64,000 nt of DNA from NCBI GenBank assembly GCA_013299115.1, contig JAAFKA010000002.1, forward strand, positions 124,001-188,000, written 5' to 3'. Below the pieces are notes generated by a model that was not told the origin of the DNA, ran no database searches, and saw only the letters and a list, made by a program, of their open reading frames with translations. Position numbers and translations under genes: made by a program. The DNA is from Cytophagales bacterium. GTDB lineage: Bacteria > Bacteroidota > Bacteroidia > Cytophagales > Thermoflexibacteraceae. Every line of letters starts with the position of its first letter. Position 1 is the stretch's first letter. Positions 1 through 8,082 of the stretch are shown here, piece after piece.

Positions 1-1010
1 GCTGCTGCTTTGTTGGCGGGCATGGGATACAAGCCATACGCCTCTGCATAAAAACTGTTGCAAAAATGCTCAAAATTTTTGTAACTCATCCAAAACATAC
101 CATCACGTCCCCAATCATCTCCCCAACTGTTCATAATTTGGAAAGCACCACCTTCAAAATTATCGTCATAGCCAATGACGCACATGGCATGACCTCCAAA
201 AGCTGCTGCTTCGCCATCATCTACAATGTGTCCACCCATACCTTTGGCAAGGGCTGCAAAGTCTTTTTGCGAAGGTCGCCATACGCCTTCACTGCCAATT
301 TGGTAAAAAGTGCCACCAACAGCCATGCCTACCACTACGGGAGCCCCTTGTGCTATGTTTTGCTTAATTGCCTCTAAATCAATACGATAATCGTCATGTT
401 TGAGGGTCAAACGGTTGTAACCCTTCATCTTAAACTGCTCTGCCTGTTGAAACAGCGTATTGTTGGGTTGGCGGCTGCAATCCTCGTCAGAGTAGGGAAA
501 TGTTTGGAGAGAAACTGCCCCTTGGTCGGTCAATTTGTCTAAGGTTTTGCCTATGTGTGTGCCTGTGCAGTTGCCTCTGGTTAGTTGGTTATAGACAAAT
601 GCAGGGCTAAAAGCTATGCTGTTGGGGTCTGTTTGGGTAGCCCTTGCTCGGTTTATGGTCATGGCTGCGTAGGCACAAGCCCATGCTGTGCATGAGCCTT
701 GACTGCCTTGACTCAGCCTTTTGGGTGCAAACTGTTCTAAGCTAACCTTGCTCGGCGATTGGTTTTCGGGCATTCCTTTGGCAAGAGGCTCAAATACTTC
801 GGCTTGGTCGAAAAATTCTTTTTTCAGGTCGCAGCCCTGTGCTAAGGCTTGGTTGCTCGGCGTGGAGTTGTCTTTCTGCTCTGTTTGATTGGTTTCTGCG
901 GTTGTCTGGGCTTCGTTGGTAGCATTTTTCTTGCCTCCACAGCCTGTTGCCACTGCCAACAAAAGGCAAAGACACAAGAATAGTTTTTGGATTTGGATTT
1001 GGGTGGTCAT
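1..1010 (-). CDS. C1-family (papain-like) cysteine peptidase lipoprotein, 3' end outside window
   Basis: The reading frame opens with ATG at 1010 and stays open to the window edge (336 codons), so the C-terminus is missing. The N-terminus is a lipoprotein signal with a lipobox ending at Cys24 (AVATGC), followed by a polar linker. The peptidase fold shows its triad: Cys107 in GSQGSCTAWA, His274 in FGGHAMCVIGYDD and Asn294 in IMNSWGDDWG, as in papain-type enzymes. The protein is therefore probably an envelope-anchored cysteine protease. There is no obvious propeptide between linker and catalytic domain. The downstream neighbour on this strand lies outside the window; upstream is an insertion-sequence remnant, so no operon partner is visible. 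The family call is firm; the substrate is unknown. Confidence 0.88.
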   Translation of the reverse strand, partial: MTTQIQIQKLFLCLCLLLAVATGCGGKKNATNEAQTTAETNQTEQKDNSTPSNQALAQGCDLKKEFFDQAEVFEPLAKGMPENQSPSKVSLEQFAPKRLSQGSQGSCTAWACAYAAMTINRARATQTDPNSIAFSPAFVYNQLTRGNCTGTHIGKTLDKLTDQGAVSLQTFPYSDEDCSRQPNNTLFQQAEQFKMKGYNRLTLKHDDYRIDLEAIKQNIAQGAPVVVGMAVGGTFYQIGSEGVWRPSQKDFAALAKGMGGHIVDDGEAAAFGGHAMCVIGYDDNFEGGAFQIMNSWGDDWGRDGMFWMSYKNFEHFCNSFYAEAYGLYPMPANKAA

Positions 1011-1075
1011 AATAGAAAAAATTTTAGTTCTTGATTTTTTAATGTTTAATTTTGGATTTTAAGATGAATATGGAT

Positions 1076-1130
1076 ATATACACATCGGAAAGTAGTTTTG
1101 GGATTTTAATTTCAAAAATACAGCATAGAA
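1076..1130. repeat. Half copy of the 114-bp palindromic repeat found complete at 16133-16246
   Basis: This stretch matches the reverse complement of the right half of the palindromic element at 16133-16246 (cggaaagta.tttttgggattttaatttcaaaaatacagcatag core, few mismatches). The match stops at about AAG at 1129-1131, exactly where the left inverted repeat of the IS1182-like remnant begins. The second half of the palindrome is missing, so the insertion, or a deletion coupled to it, broke this copy. Confidence 0.75.
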
Positions 1131-1197
1131 GAGGCTGTCCGAAAAGTCTTTTTGCCTTCTTTTATATTTTAGGGTTTCCTTTCGTAAATTTATTTGG

Positions 1198-1312
1198 GTT
1201 TTAAGTAGTTAGACTTAAATAAACGACAATATTTTAAACCCTATATAGCTGATTATCAGATTTATCCGACACCTTTGAGGTGGCGGATAATTAAGTTCAA
1301 TTACTTAGTTGT
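1198..1312. repeat. Dispersed hairpin repeat inside the IS 5' region (also at 20642 and 30269)
   Basis: The segment between the left IS terminus and the transposase start holds a hairpin of ttatccgacacctttgagg and its partner ggcggataa, preceded by agctgattatcaga. Related sequence occurs away from any transposase at 20642-20740 (inverted orientation) and 30269-30333. Either these are relics of the same IS family, or the IS picked up a chromosomal repeat. Confidence 0.65.
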
Positions 1313-1323
1313 AGTTTATTGTT

Positions 1324-1790
1324 ATGGCAAAAGTAATCTTTAAACAAGAATCGGGCAAACATTTCGCCTTATTTCCTGTCAATCTTTTAGATAAAATCCC
1401 AGCAGACCATCCTATTCGGCTGGTAAACAAAGTGGTTGCTTCTTTAGACCTCAGTGCTATTATCAAGTTGTATAAAAGTGGTGGGATTTCTGCTTATCAT
1501 CCTCATAACTGGCTGTGTTGAACAAAAAATTGAAAACTCCCCCCAAGCAAATTGCCAAAGAACTGGCAAAATTGCAAGACGAACACCTGCCCAAGTTAGC
1601 CGAGTATGAGAAAAAATTGGAGACTTTGGATGACCGCAATTCCTATAGCAAAATGATGGCAATGGGTCATAATTTGAGAAAAATGGTGGCGAAAGGAGCA
1701 AAAAACCTTGTTTTTTATTTTTTGTATTTCAAAAACGACTTAGAGAAGGCTATAAACTGGAAATTGTTGCTAAACAACAACTACAAAAGG
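1324..1790 (+). pseudogene. IS1182-family transposase remnant
   Basis: The 5' piece starts with ATG at 1324 and encodes a typical IS1182 transposase N-terminus (IPADHPIRLVNKVV, then YKSGGISAYHP). After about 64 codons the frame stops at 1521. A second frame from about 1515 encodes a lysine-rich mid-protein piece containing RNSYSK and a C-terminal MGHNLRKM piece with the catalytic middle deleted. Normal family members are about 450-550 residues; less than a third of that survives. It is a non-functional relic with at least two deletions and a frame change. Confidence 0.75.
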
Positions 1791-1865
1791 ATAAACCTGA
1801 AAAATTTAATGACTAAAGAGGCTGTCTTTTCGGACAGCCTCTTGACAATCGTAATTAATTTAGTT

Positions 1866-1912
1866 TTATACGATTGTCAAGGTGCTAAAAAGCACCATTG
1901 ACAATCGTATAA
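1866..1912 (-). terminator. Palindromic repeat, probable terminator of the Crp-family gene
   Basis: The arms ttatacgattgtcaaggtgct (1866-1886) and agcaccattgacaatcgtataa (1891-1912) pair with one bulge around an AAAA loop. It sits just past the stop codon of the leftward gene at 1931. The same sequence family recurs at 32616-32654 and 60224-60320, so this is a dispersed element that may double as a terminator. Confidence 0.6.
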
Positions 1913-1930
1913 AAGGCAATTACTAAATAA

Positions 1931-2503
1931 TTATATTTTTTTTTTCATTCTGCTAAAAAATTCTGGGGTTACGCCCAAATAAAGGGCAATTTGCTTTTGG
2001 GGTAGCAAATGTTTTATTTTCGCATACTTTTTTTCAAAGGCATCATACCTTTCTTTTGCAGTAAAACCCAAGTTTTGCATCACACGGTTTTGGTATTCTA
2101 CATAAGCATTTTCTGCTAAAATGCGAAACATTCTTTCAAATTTTGGCACTTTGATATACAAACTATCCAAATCTGTTTTAGAAATTTGTAAAACTTCTGT
2201 AAGCTCCATTGTCTGAATAAAAAACCTTCCTGCTTTTTGGGTAACAATGCTATACAAATCTCCTATCCAATAATCTTGCGTGGCAAAACTCAAAATATGT
2301 TCAAAACCATTTTTGTCAATATTGAAAATTCGGCAACAACCTTTGTTAATAAAATTGACATACTTGCCTATTTCGCCTTCTTGGGCAAGATATTGTTTGT
2401 TTTTATAGGTTTTTTCTTTCAACAAAGACACAAAATAAGTTTCTTCCTCTTGTGTGAGGGAGATATATTTTGATATGTTTTGTAAGATGATGGCGGTGTT
2501 CAT
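1931..2503 (-). CDS. Crp/Fnr-family transcriptional regulator
   Basis: A 190-residue protein, taking ATG at 2503. A GTG ten codons upstream is possible but would overlap the sulP-like gene. The N-terminal half is a cyclic-nucleotide-binding-type beta roll (EGEIGKYVNFINKGCCRIFNI, WIGDLYSIVTQ); the C-terminal half ends in a helix-turn-helix of the short Bacteroidota type (LPQKQIALYLGVTPEFFSRM). It has no cysteine cluster of the FNR kind. It lies 11 bp after the SulP transporter gene on the same strand, so the two are probably co-transcribed and the regulator may respond to something linked to that transporter. The ligand is unknown. Confidence 0.85.
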   Translation of the reverse strand: MNTAIILQNISKYISLTQEEETYFVSLLKEKTYKNKQYLAQEGEIGKYVNFINKGCCRIFNIDKNGFEHILSFATQDYWIGDLYSIVTQKAGRFFIQTMELTEVLQISKTDLDSLYIKVPKFERMFRILAENAYVEYQNRVMQNLGFTAKERYDAFEKKYAKIKHLLPQKQIALYLGVTPEFFSRMKKKI

Positions 2504-2514
2504 TATTTGTGCTG

Positions 2515-4743
2515 TTATTTCACAGATAGGCACTGCATCACAGCTTCGCCCAACTCTATAAGTTTTTTCACCTCGTTATCGTCTAACAAGACCATTTCGC
2601 CATGAAAAATAAACAAGGAATCTCCATCGGCTTCTACGTGAAAATCGGGGTTTTGCATAAACAAATCCATCAATTCTTTGGTAAAAAATGCTCGAATCTC
2701 CTCCTCATTGGTGCCTTGCAAAAAGAAGTTTCTCGAAAATTCGGGGTGTTCCTCAAAATTTATATCTCTAAAACCACTACTGTCTAACATTCGGTGGATT
2801 AAAGACTCTTTTTCCATATAAAAAGCAGTCAATTTTTGCGGAATATCTGTCAAAAGCAAACCTGTAAAGTTATAATATTTCAGGCTAAGTTGCGACCCTT
2901 CTCTTGCCCGAATATCCGAAATTTGGAGGTGTGCCTTGCCTATGTGTTTGTGCAAGACGTTTTCCTCATAACGCAACTGTTTGTAGAGAAAGAAAGGCAA
3001 GTTTTTTAACTTCGAGTCGAACAATATTTTTTGCGGACTGAATGTATAGTCGTTTTGTTGGGCTATTTGCAACAGCATTTCTTGGCGTTTTGCCAATTTT
3101 GCTATCTTGTGCTTTTCATTGGCAATGCGTGCCGACAAAGGGTGGTCGGACAAGGCTGCTAAGTTTTCCATTCCTGTCAATTCTAAATGCCCCCCTGCTT
3201 TCTGATAATCTTCTTGCAAATGGTGCAAATGTTCCATACAAGTATGGTCTATGAATACGGCTTCTGAGAAGTCGAGTACCAAATGTTTGTCTTTTGGTAG
3301 TCTTTCCATATATTTTTTGAAGGGCAAATAGTTGAAAAAAATCAGGGCTTTGCTCACAAAAATATGCAAGGTATCTTTGTTTTCGTGTTTGGTACTTATC
3401 CAAGCCTTAAACAAAGAATTGACAGGCACGCCATAATACAAGTGGGTCAAGATTTTAACCAAAATACCAACGCCAATACCAATCAACAAGTCGGTAGCTA
3501 AGGTAGCTATGATTGTCGAAACGTAAATCAATAATTGGGCTTTGCCAATGTGGTAAGTGTGCAAAAATTCTTTGGGCGAAGCCAACCGAAAACCTGTAAA
3601 GACTAACATAGCTGCCAAACAAGCCGTAGGTATTTTTTGTATCAAATGTGGCAACAGGGCAACAAAACCCAACATAAAAAACCCGTGAAAGAAGTTAGAC
3701 CAACGTGTTCTTGCCCCATTGTTAATATTGGCAGAACTCCGCACAATTTCGGCAATCATAGGCAAACCTCCAATCAAGCCCGAAACCATACTACCAAAAC
3801 CAATAGCAGACATATCTTTGTTGAGGTTTGCTTGGCGTTTGTAAGGGTCTAATTGATTGACAGCCTTCGCACTCAATAGAGTTTCTAAGCCCTGCACTAA
3901 GGTAATGGTGAAAACAGCTTTCAAAAATTCGGGGGTATTCCACTTGCTAAAATCGGGGAAGACAATAGCCCCCAGCATATCAGACGGCAAGGGAACTAAG
4001 TGTTGTGGTCCGACTTGGAAAAATTTAGACTCAAAAAACAAATATTTGTGTGGGTTTTGCAAATCTAAGACTTGCCCAATCACAATACCAACCAAAACAA
4101 CAACCAATGGCGGCGGTATCATTTTCACATATTTGTTTTTGACCATTGGCATAAAAATCATAATAGCCAAACTGACTAAGCCAATGAAACCAATGTAGGG
4201 GTTGATATTGAGCAAACTATTGGGAATTTCGCCCAACAAAGCAAAGGTAGAACCTCCTTTTGCTTTTACGCCCAACATATTGTGAATTTGCTTGGAAATA
4301 ATGATGATACCAATGGCAGACAACATTCCATGCACCGCAGCCGTAGGAAAAAAATCTCCCAACTTGCCCGCCTTCAAAAAGCCTGCAATGATGAGCAAAA
4401 AGCCCGAAACCACCACCGCAGCCGTCATGTATCGGTAGCCCGCCACCATATCGCCCTGCCCCAAAGAGAAGACCACGCCCAAAATGACGACTATCAACCC
4501 TGCTGCAGGTCCGTTGATGGTAACATAAGAGCCACCCATCATAGAAACCACCATACCTCCGACTATGGCTGCAAAAATGCCCGACATAGGCGGCGCCCCA
4601 GAGGCAATGGAAATGCCCAAACAGAGAGGCAAAGCCACTAAAAATACAAAAAAGCCCGACAACACATCACTTTTCCAATTCTGGGCAAGCCCCGCCAAAC
4701 CATCTTTGGGAGGAGTTATTTCTCTGTTTGTAGTATTAGTCAT
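2515..4743 (-). CDS. SulP-family anion transporter with STAS domain and long C-terminal extension
   Basis: A 742-residue inner-membrane protein. Residues about 15-430 form the SulP transport core (GLAGLAQNWKSDVLSGF, NGPAAGLIVVILGVV, ARTRWSNFFHGFF), predicted to carry sulfate, bicarbonate or another anion. Residues about 440-550 are a STAS domain (LVLDFSEAVFIDHTCMEHL). About 200 residues follow that are not part of ordinary SulP proteins and end in a compact acidic module (FEEHPEFSRNFFLQG ... EADGDSLFIFHGE); I recall similar modules in uncharacterised Bacteroidota proteins but cannot name a family. It precedes the Crp-type regulator. The substrate cannot be fixed from sequence; no carbonic anhydrase or sulfate-assimilation gene is adjacent. 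Confidence 0.88.
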   Translation of the reverse strand: MTNTTNREITPPKDGLAGLAQNWKSDVLSGFFVFLVALPLCLGISIASGAPPMSGIFAAIVGGMVVSMMGGSYVTINGPAAGLIVVILGVVFSLGQGDMVAGYRYMTAAVVVSGFLLIIAGFLKAGKLGDFFPTAAVHGMLSAIGIIIISKQIHNMLGVKAKGGSTFALLGEIPNSLLNINPYIGFIGLVSLAIMIFMPMVKNKYVKMIPPPLVVVLVGIVIGQVLDLQNPHKYLFFESKFFQVGPQHLVPLPSDMLGAIVFPDFSKWNTPEFLKAVFTITLVQGLETLLSAKAVNQLDPYKRQANLNKDMSAIGFGSMVSGLIGGLPMIAEIVRSSANINNGARTRWSNFFHGFFMLGFVALLPHLIQKIPTACLAAMLVFTGFRLASPKEFLHTYHIGKAQLLIYVSTIIATLATDLLIGIGVGILVKILTHLYYGVPVNSLFKAWISTKHENKDTLHIFVSKALIFFNYLPFKKYMERLPKDKHLVLDFSEAVFIDHTCMEHLHHLQEDYQKAGGHLELTGMENLAALSDHPLSARIANEKHKIAKLAKRQEMLLQIAQQNDYTFSPQKILFDSKLKNLPFFLYKQLRYEENVLHKHIGKAHLQISDIRAREGSQLSLKYYNFTGLLLTDIPQKLTAFYMEKESLIHRMLDSSGFRDINFEEHPEFSRNFFLQGTNEEEIRAFFTKELMDLFMQNPDFHVEADGDSLFIFHGEMVLLDDNEVKKLIELGEAVMQCLSVK

Positions 4744-4767
4744 ATAAAAATGTTGTCTGTACTATGA

Positions 4768-5098
4768 TTTGTTTGATTTTTGTGATTATTTGATTGCATT
4801 AATTTAGGTAATTAGGAAATAAGGCAAAATAAATTTCTGTTTTTTCTTTGTGGACTTGGTGCCTTAGTGGGGCATAATCAAGTAATTACAGCAATCGAAA
4901 TTTATACCTTTGTTTGATTTTTGTGATTATTTGATTGCATTAATTTAGGTAATTAGGCAATAAGGCAAAATAAACTTTCTGTTTTTTCTTTGTGGACTTG
5001 GTGCCTTAGTGGGGCATAATCAAGTAATTACAGCAATCGAAATTTATACCTTTGTTTGATTTTTGTGATTATTTGATTGCACGGATTTAGGTAATTAC
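4768..5098. repeat. Tandem repeat, 141/142-bp unit, about 2.3 copies
   Basis: Units start at 4768, 4909 and 5051 (tttgtttgatttttgtgatt). The first two are full length and nearly identical, differing by a one-base indel and a few substitutions; the third is truncated after 48 bp and runs into the 3' end of the GxxExxY gene, whose TAA stop at 5095-5097 lies in repeat sequence. This fills the whole gap between the two genes; no other feature was seen in it. Confidence 0.88.
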
Positions 5099-5490
5099 TT
5101 GGGTTTGAATTTCTTGTTGTTTAGTCTTTTAAAAATCAAACTACCTTCGCCAAAGTTTATAAGTAATCCTATTTCGAGATTGTAAACTTCTAAATAATTG
5201 ATAGCTTGGGCAAGATGTGCATCTTCTAAGGCTTTAACAGCTTTTAGTTCCACAGAAATTAGTCCCTCAACAAAAAAATCAACCCTTCTTGTCCCTATAT
5301 GTTGTTCTTTATAGTATATCTGCATCTCAAATTCTCTCTCAAACGCCAAACCCGCATCTTTCATTTCTATTGCTAAGGCTCGTTGATAAATAACTTCCTG
5401 AAAACCACTACCCAATTCACTATGCACCGTCATAGCACATCTAATAATTCTCGATGTAAGTTCCGAATATTTATATTGTTCTTTTATCAT
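5095..5490 (-). CDS. GxxExxY family protein (PD-(D/E)XK-like fold)
   Basis: A 131-residue protein with the family signature G29-x-x-E32-x-x-Y35 in GSGFQEVIY and a nuclease-like core RVDFFVEGLISVELKA, matching the D-x(n)-E-x-K pattern of PD-(D/E)XK enzymes. The family is widespread in Bacteroidota and cyanobacteria, often beside repeats, and has no firmly established function. Here the stop codon sits in the tandem repeat to its left, and a decayed relative lies at 44061-44195. The length is normal, so this copy looks intact. Confidence 0.85.
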   Translation of the reverse strand: MIKEQYKYSELTSRIIRCAMTVHSELGSGFQEVIYQRALAIEMKDAGLAFEREFEMQIYYKEQHIGTRRVDFFVEGLISVELKAVKALEDAHLAQAINYLEVYNLEIGLLINFGEGSLIFKRLNNKKFKPK

Positions 5491-5782
5491 ATCAAATCAT
5501 TTTAAGCAAAAAACCACAACACCACTTCAATAATAGGACTTGTTTAGTTGCCTTCAACCAGACGACTTAGCACACAGATAACACTGATTAAGCTGATTTT
5601 TACGGATAAAAGCTAAAAAATCAGTGTTTTATCCGTAAAATCAGTGTTATCTGTGTGCAAAAGACGTTATAGCTTTTCCAACTAAACAACACCATTTCAA
5701 TCACAAAAAACCACAACACCATTTCAATCACAAAAAATCACTACACCACTTCAATCACAAATAATCACAAAAATCCCAAAAA
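5491..5782. repeat. Intergenic repeats: 89-bp inverted repeat and ACCACAACACC short repeats
   Basis: A long hairpin has arms at 5570-5589 (gcacacagataacactgatt) and 5639-5658, with a second nested pair ttttacggataaaa / ttttatccgtaaaa. Around it the string (t)ccacaacaccatttcaatcacaaa recurs three to four times (about 5508, 5710, 5735). The hairpin could terminate the leftward gene starting at 6538. No coding potential was seen. Confidence 0.7.
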
Positions 5783-6538
5783 TCATAGTCCAGACCTCCT
5801 CATCATCTCCAACACCCCATTGATAAACGTCAGTGGATGCACAGGATTACCAGGAACATACAAATCTATTCGGATAGTATCTAAAAAGCTGCGATTCAGT
5901 GCTGGACTTCCTGCAAAAATACCGCCACTAATAGCCTCCGTACCTGCCAAAATCACAATTTTGGGGTGTGCCACCGCCTCATAGCAAATTTTCAACGGCT
6001 CTGCCATGTTTTCTGAAATAGCCCCAGTAATCACAATACCGTCTGCATGACGAGGAGAAGCTACCCAATCAATCCCAAAACGGCTCATGTCGAAGTTTAC
6101 ATTGCTGCACGCATTGAGTTCCATTTCATTGCTATTTTCTCCTCCTGCCGACACTTGGCGTAATTTTAACGAATTTCCAAAATATTTCTTAATTTCTGCT
6201 CTTACCAATTCTGGATTAAGCGTAACGGCTGTATGGTTTTCTTCGGCTATGACGAGTCGTTGTCTGTCGTTGGTAGCCGTTTTGTAGTCATTCACAAACT
6301 TAAATTTTTCGGGGAAAGCCCACGCACATTCGCCACAAAATATACACTTGCCCATGTCTATACGCATAGGGCGGGGCAAAATAGCACCAGTTGGGCAGAG
6401 GTCTGCGGCTGCGTCCTCGTCTATGGTGGCATTGCTTATCAGAGGTCTGCCCCTAAAAACTTCGGGCAGATTAACTTGGCTCACGTCAAAAATAAATTGA
6501 CGACCATGATGTTGCCATATTTTTAGACTTTCTATCAT
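5783..6538 (-). CDS. Ferredoxin fused to NuoB/hydrogenase small-subunit-like domain with lost cluster ligands
   Basis: A 251-residue protein from ATG at 6538 (an upstream TTG is less likely). The N-terminal part carries one ferredoxin-type [4Fe-4S] site: Cys48 in DLCPTGAI plus Cys65, Cys68 and Cys71 in CIFCGEC; the position that would give a second cluster is Phe. Residues about 140-245 resemble the NuoB / group-4 hydrogenase small subunit (SRFGIDWVASPRHADGIVITG). Of that family's four cluster cysteines only one (NAC, Cys144) is seen; the others read Leu, Thr-Glu (AGTEAISGG) and Asn (VPGNP). It is therefore unlikely to hold the usual proximal cluster. It stands alone, divergent from dcd, with no other Nuo or hydrogenase genes nearby. 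Confidence 0.75.
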   Translation of the reverse strand: MIESLKIWQHHGRQFIFDVSQVNLPEVFRGRPLISNATIDEDAAADLCPTGAILPRPMRIDMGKCIFCGECAWAFPEKFKFVNDYKTATNDRQRLVIAEENHTAVTLNPELVRAEIKKYFGNSLKLRQVSAGGENSNEMELNACSNVNFDMSRFGIDWVASPRHADGIVITGAISENMAEPLKICYEAVAHPKIVILAGTEAISGGIFAGSPALNRSFLDTIRIDLYVPGNPVHPLTFINGVLEMMRRSGL

Positions 6539-6615
6539 AACTCCCAAAAGTCTAAAAACTATTTGAAACTTGCACTAAAAAAAGGCTTAAAAATTTATTA
6601 ATTCTATTTTTTTTT

Positions 6616-6623
6616 TAGCTTTG
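6616..6623 (+). promoter_or_regulatory. Bacteroidota-type -7 element upstream of dcd
   Basis: TAGCTTTG fits the TAnnTTTG consensus of the Bacteroidota primary sigma factor and lies 13 bp before the ATG at 6637, implying a very short leader. A clear -33 TTTG is not obvious in the A/T-rich sequence upstream. Confidence 0.5.
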
Positions 6624-6636
6624 TACCAAACTACCA

Positions 6637-7179
6637 ATGTCCATGATACTCGGCGACAAAGAAATACAAAAAGAAATAGAAAAAAAAACTATTGTCATAG
6701 AACCTTTTGACCTAAAACATTTGGGTACAAACTCGTACGATGTGCATTTAGGAAAATATTTAGCTACCTATAAAGATGCTATTTTAGATGCTCGCAAACA
6801 CAATGAAATCAATACTTTCCAAATTCCTCTCGATGGTTATGTTTTGCAACCTAATCAACTTTATTTGGGCGTAACGGAGGAATATACGGAAATTCATGCT
6901 CATGTGCCTTTTTTGGAGGGCAAATCCAGCGTAGGCAGATTAGGAATAGATATTCACGCCACAGCAGGCAAAGGAGATGTGGGCTTTTGCAATACGTGGA
7001 CACTCGAAATTTCAGTTTCGCAACCTGTTCGGGTGTATGCGGGTATGCCTATTGGGCAGTTGATTTTTTTTACTGTGGCAGGTGAAATTCAAAATTATTA
7101 TAACAAAAAGGAAAATGCCAAATATACCCAACGGACAGATAAACCCGTAGAGTCTATGATGTGGCGAAATCATTTTTAA
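6637..7179 (+). CDS. dcd: dCTP deaminase
   Basis: A 180-residue cytosolic enzyme converting dCTP to dUTP for thymidylate synthesis. The trimer-forming dUTPase-like fold is shown by the active-site motifs EGKSSVGRLGIDIHATAGKGD and GFCNTWTLEI, and by the C-terminal TQRTDKPVESMMW segment that closes over the nucleotide. Length and start are normal for the family. A hydrolase gene begins 12 bp downstream and is probably co-transcribed. I cannot exclude the bifunctional dCTP deaminase/dUTPase variant, but the sequence reads as the ordinary bacterial form. Confidence 0.93.
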   Translation: MSMILGDKEIQKEIEKKTIVIEPFDLKHLGTNSYDVHLGKYLATYKDAILDARKHNEINTFQIPLDGYVLQPNQLYLGVTEEYTEIHAHVPFLEGKSSVGRLGIDIHATAGKGDVGFCNTWTLEISVSQPVRVYAGMPIGQLIFFTVAGEIQNYYNKKENAKYTQRTDKPVESMMWRNHF

Positions 7180-7191
7180 AAAAATACGAAG

Positions 7192-8010
7192 ATGAACAAA
7201 ACAATTTTAGCACATTCTATCCACCAAAAGACGGCAAACTGTCCTACTTTGGTGCTGTTGCATGGTTTCTGCGAAAGCAAAAATATTTGGAAATCTTTTG
7301 CAAAAGAACTTGGTAATGAATTTCAGGTCATTTGTATAGACTTACCAGGGTTTGGTGAAAGTCCTCGATGGATTACGCCTTACACCATAGAGGATATGGC
7401 TGTGGCTGTCCACCAGACTTTGCAACACCTGCACATTGAGCGGTGTGTCATGGTGGGACATTCGTTGGGTGGTTATGTTACGTTGGCTTACGCAGCCCAA
7501 TATCTTCAGCATTTGAAAGGTATTTGTCTATTTAATTCTTTGATTTATGGAGATACGGAGGAGAAAAAGCAAGACCGCAATAAATGGGTAGAAAGTTTGC
7601 AAACCTACGGCACAGCACCTTTTTTGAAAACTTTTTTTCATAACCTCATGGCAGATTATGGCAAAAAAAACCTGAGTGCAGCAGCAGATAAATTGGCAGC
7701 AGAAGCCCAAAGTATTCACATAGATACACTGATATTTTCTATGCAAGCCATGCGAGATAGAAAAGACCAAACCGAATTGATACGCAACTTAACTATTCCT
7801 TTGTGTTATGTCATAGGTTTAGACGACCCAGTAATTAATGGTGAGCAAAATGTGGGGCAAACGCAAGTGAAGACTAAAAATAGAATTATTACCAATAAAT
7901 TCTACTTTATTGGGCATTTGGCTATGATAGAGTCCGAAGGGCTGTCGATGCAAGCCGTTGGAGATTTTACAGCCTATTGTTTTATGGAAAAAGTTAAGGA
8001 AGTTAGATAA
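7192..8010 (+). CDS. Alpha/beta-fold hydrolase
   Basis: A 272-residue cytosolic protein of the alpha/beta hydrolase fold. The oxyanion/N-terminal motif LVLLHGFCESKNIW, the nucleophile elbow MVGHSLGGYVTL (Ser), a late Asp (VIGLDDPV) and the catalytic His (FIGHLAMIES) are all present in order. It starts 12 bp after dcd and is likely in the same transcript. The substrate is unknown; relatives include esterases, haloperoxidase-like and cofactor-pathway hydrolases, and the neighbour does not narrow it down. Confidence 0.88.
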   Translation: MNKTILAHSIHQKTANCPTLVLLHGFCESKNIWKSFAKELGNEFQVICIDLPGFGESPRWITPYTIEDMAVAVHQTLQHLHIERCVMVGHSLGGYVTLAYAAQYLQHLKGICLFNSLIYGDTEEKKQDRNKWVESLQTYGTAPFLKTFFHNLMADYGKKNLSAAADKLAAEAQSIHIDTLIFSMQAMRDRKDQTELIRNLTIPLCYVIGLDDPVINGEQNVGQTQVKTKNRIITNKFYFIGHLAMIESEGLSMQAVGDFTAYCFMEKVKEVR

Positions 8011-8029
8011 TTATAACTAATCTTAGCAA

Positions 8030-8072
8030 GAAACATCTTTTAAAAATATGTCATCTTTAAAGACTTGTTGCA
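8030..8072. repeat. Degenerate copy of the GATGACATCTTTT palindrome
   Basis: The sequence acatcttttaaaaatatgtc followed by atctttaaagacttgttgcaa resembles the perfect palindrome at 14984-15046, with several mismatches. It lies between two convergent genes (stops at 8010 and 8083) and could act as a weak two-way terminator. Confidence 0.5.
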
Positions 8073-8082
8073 AGGGGGATTT

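Larger units (their letters stand above)
1129..1843 (+). mobile_element. IS1182-like element, internally deleted
   Basis: The element is bounded by an 18-bp perfect terminal inverted repeat: 1129-1146 (aagaggctgtccgaaaag) and its reverse complement at 1826-1843. It is only about 715 bp, against roughly 1.5-1.8 kb for intact IS1182 members, and holds only fragments of the transposase. The right end folds back on itself: 1815-1825 is the inverse of 1833-1843. No target-site duplication is recognisable. The left flank is a broken palindromic repeat. Because both termini survive, the copy could in principle be mobilised in trans, but it cannot encode a working transposase. Confidence 0.8.
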
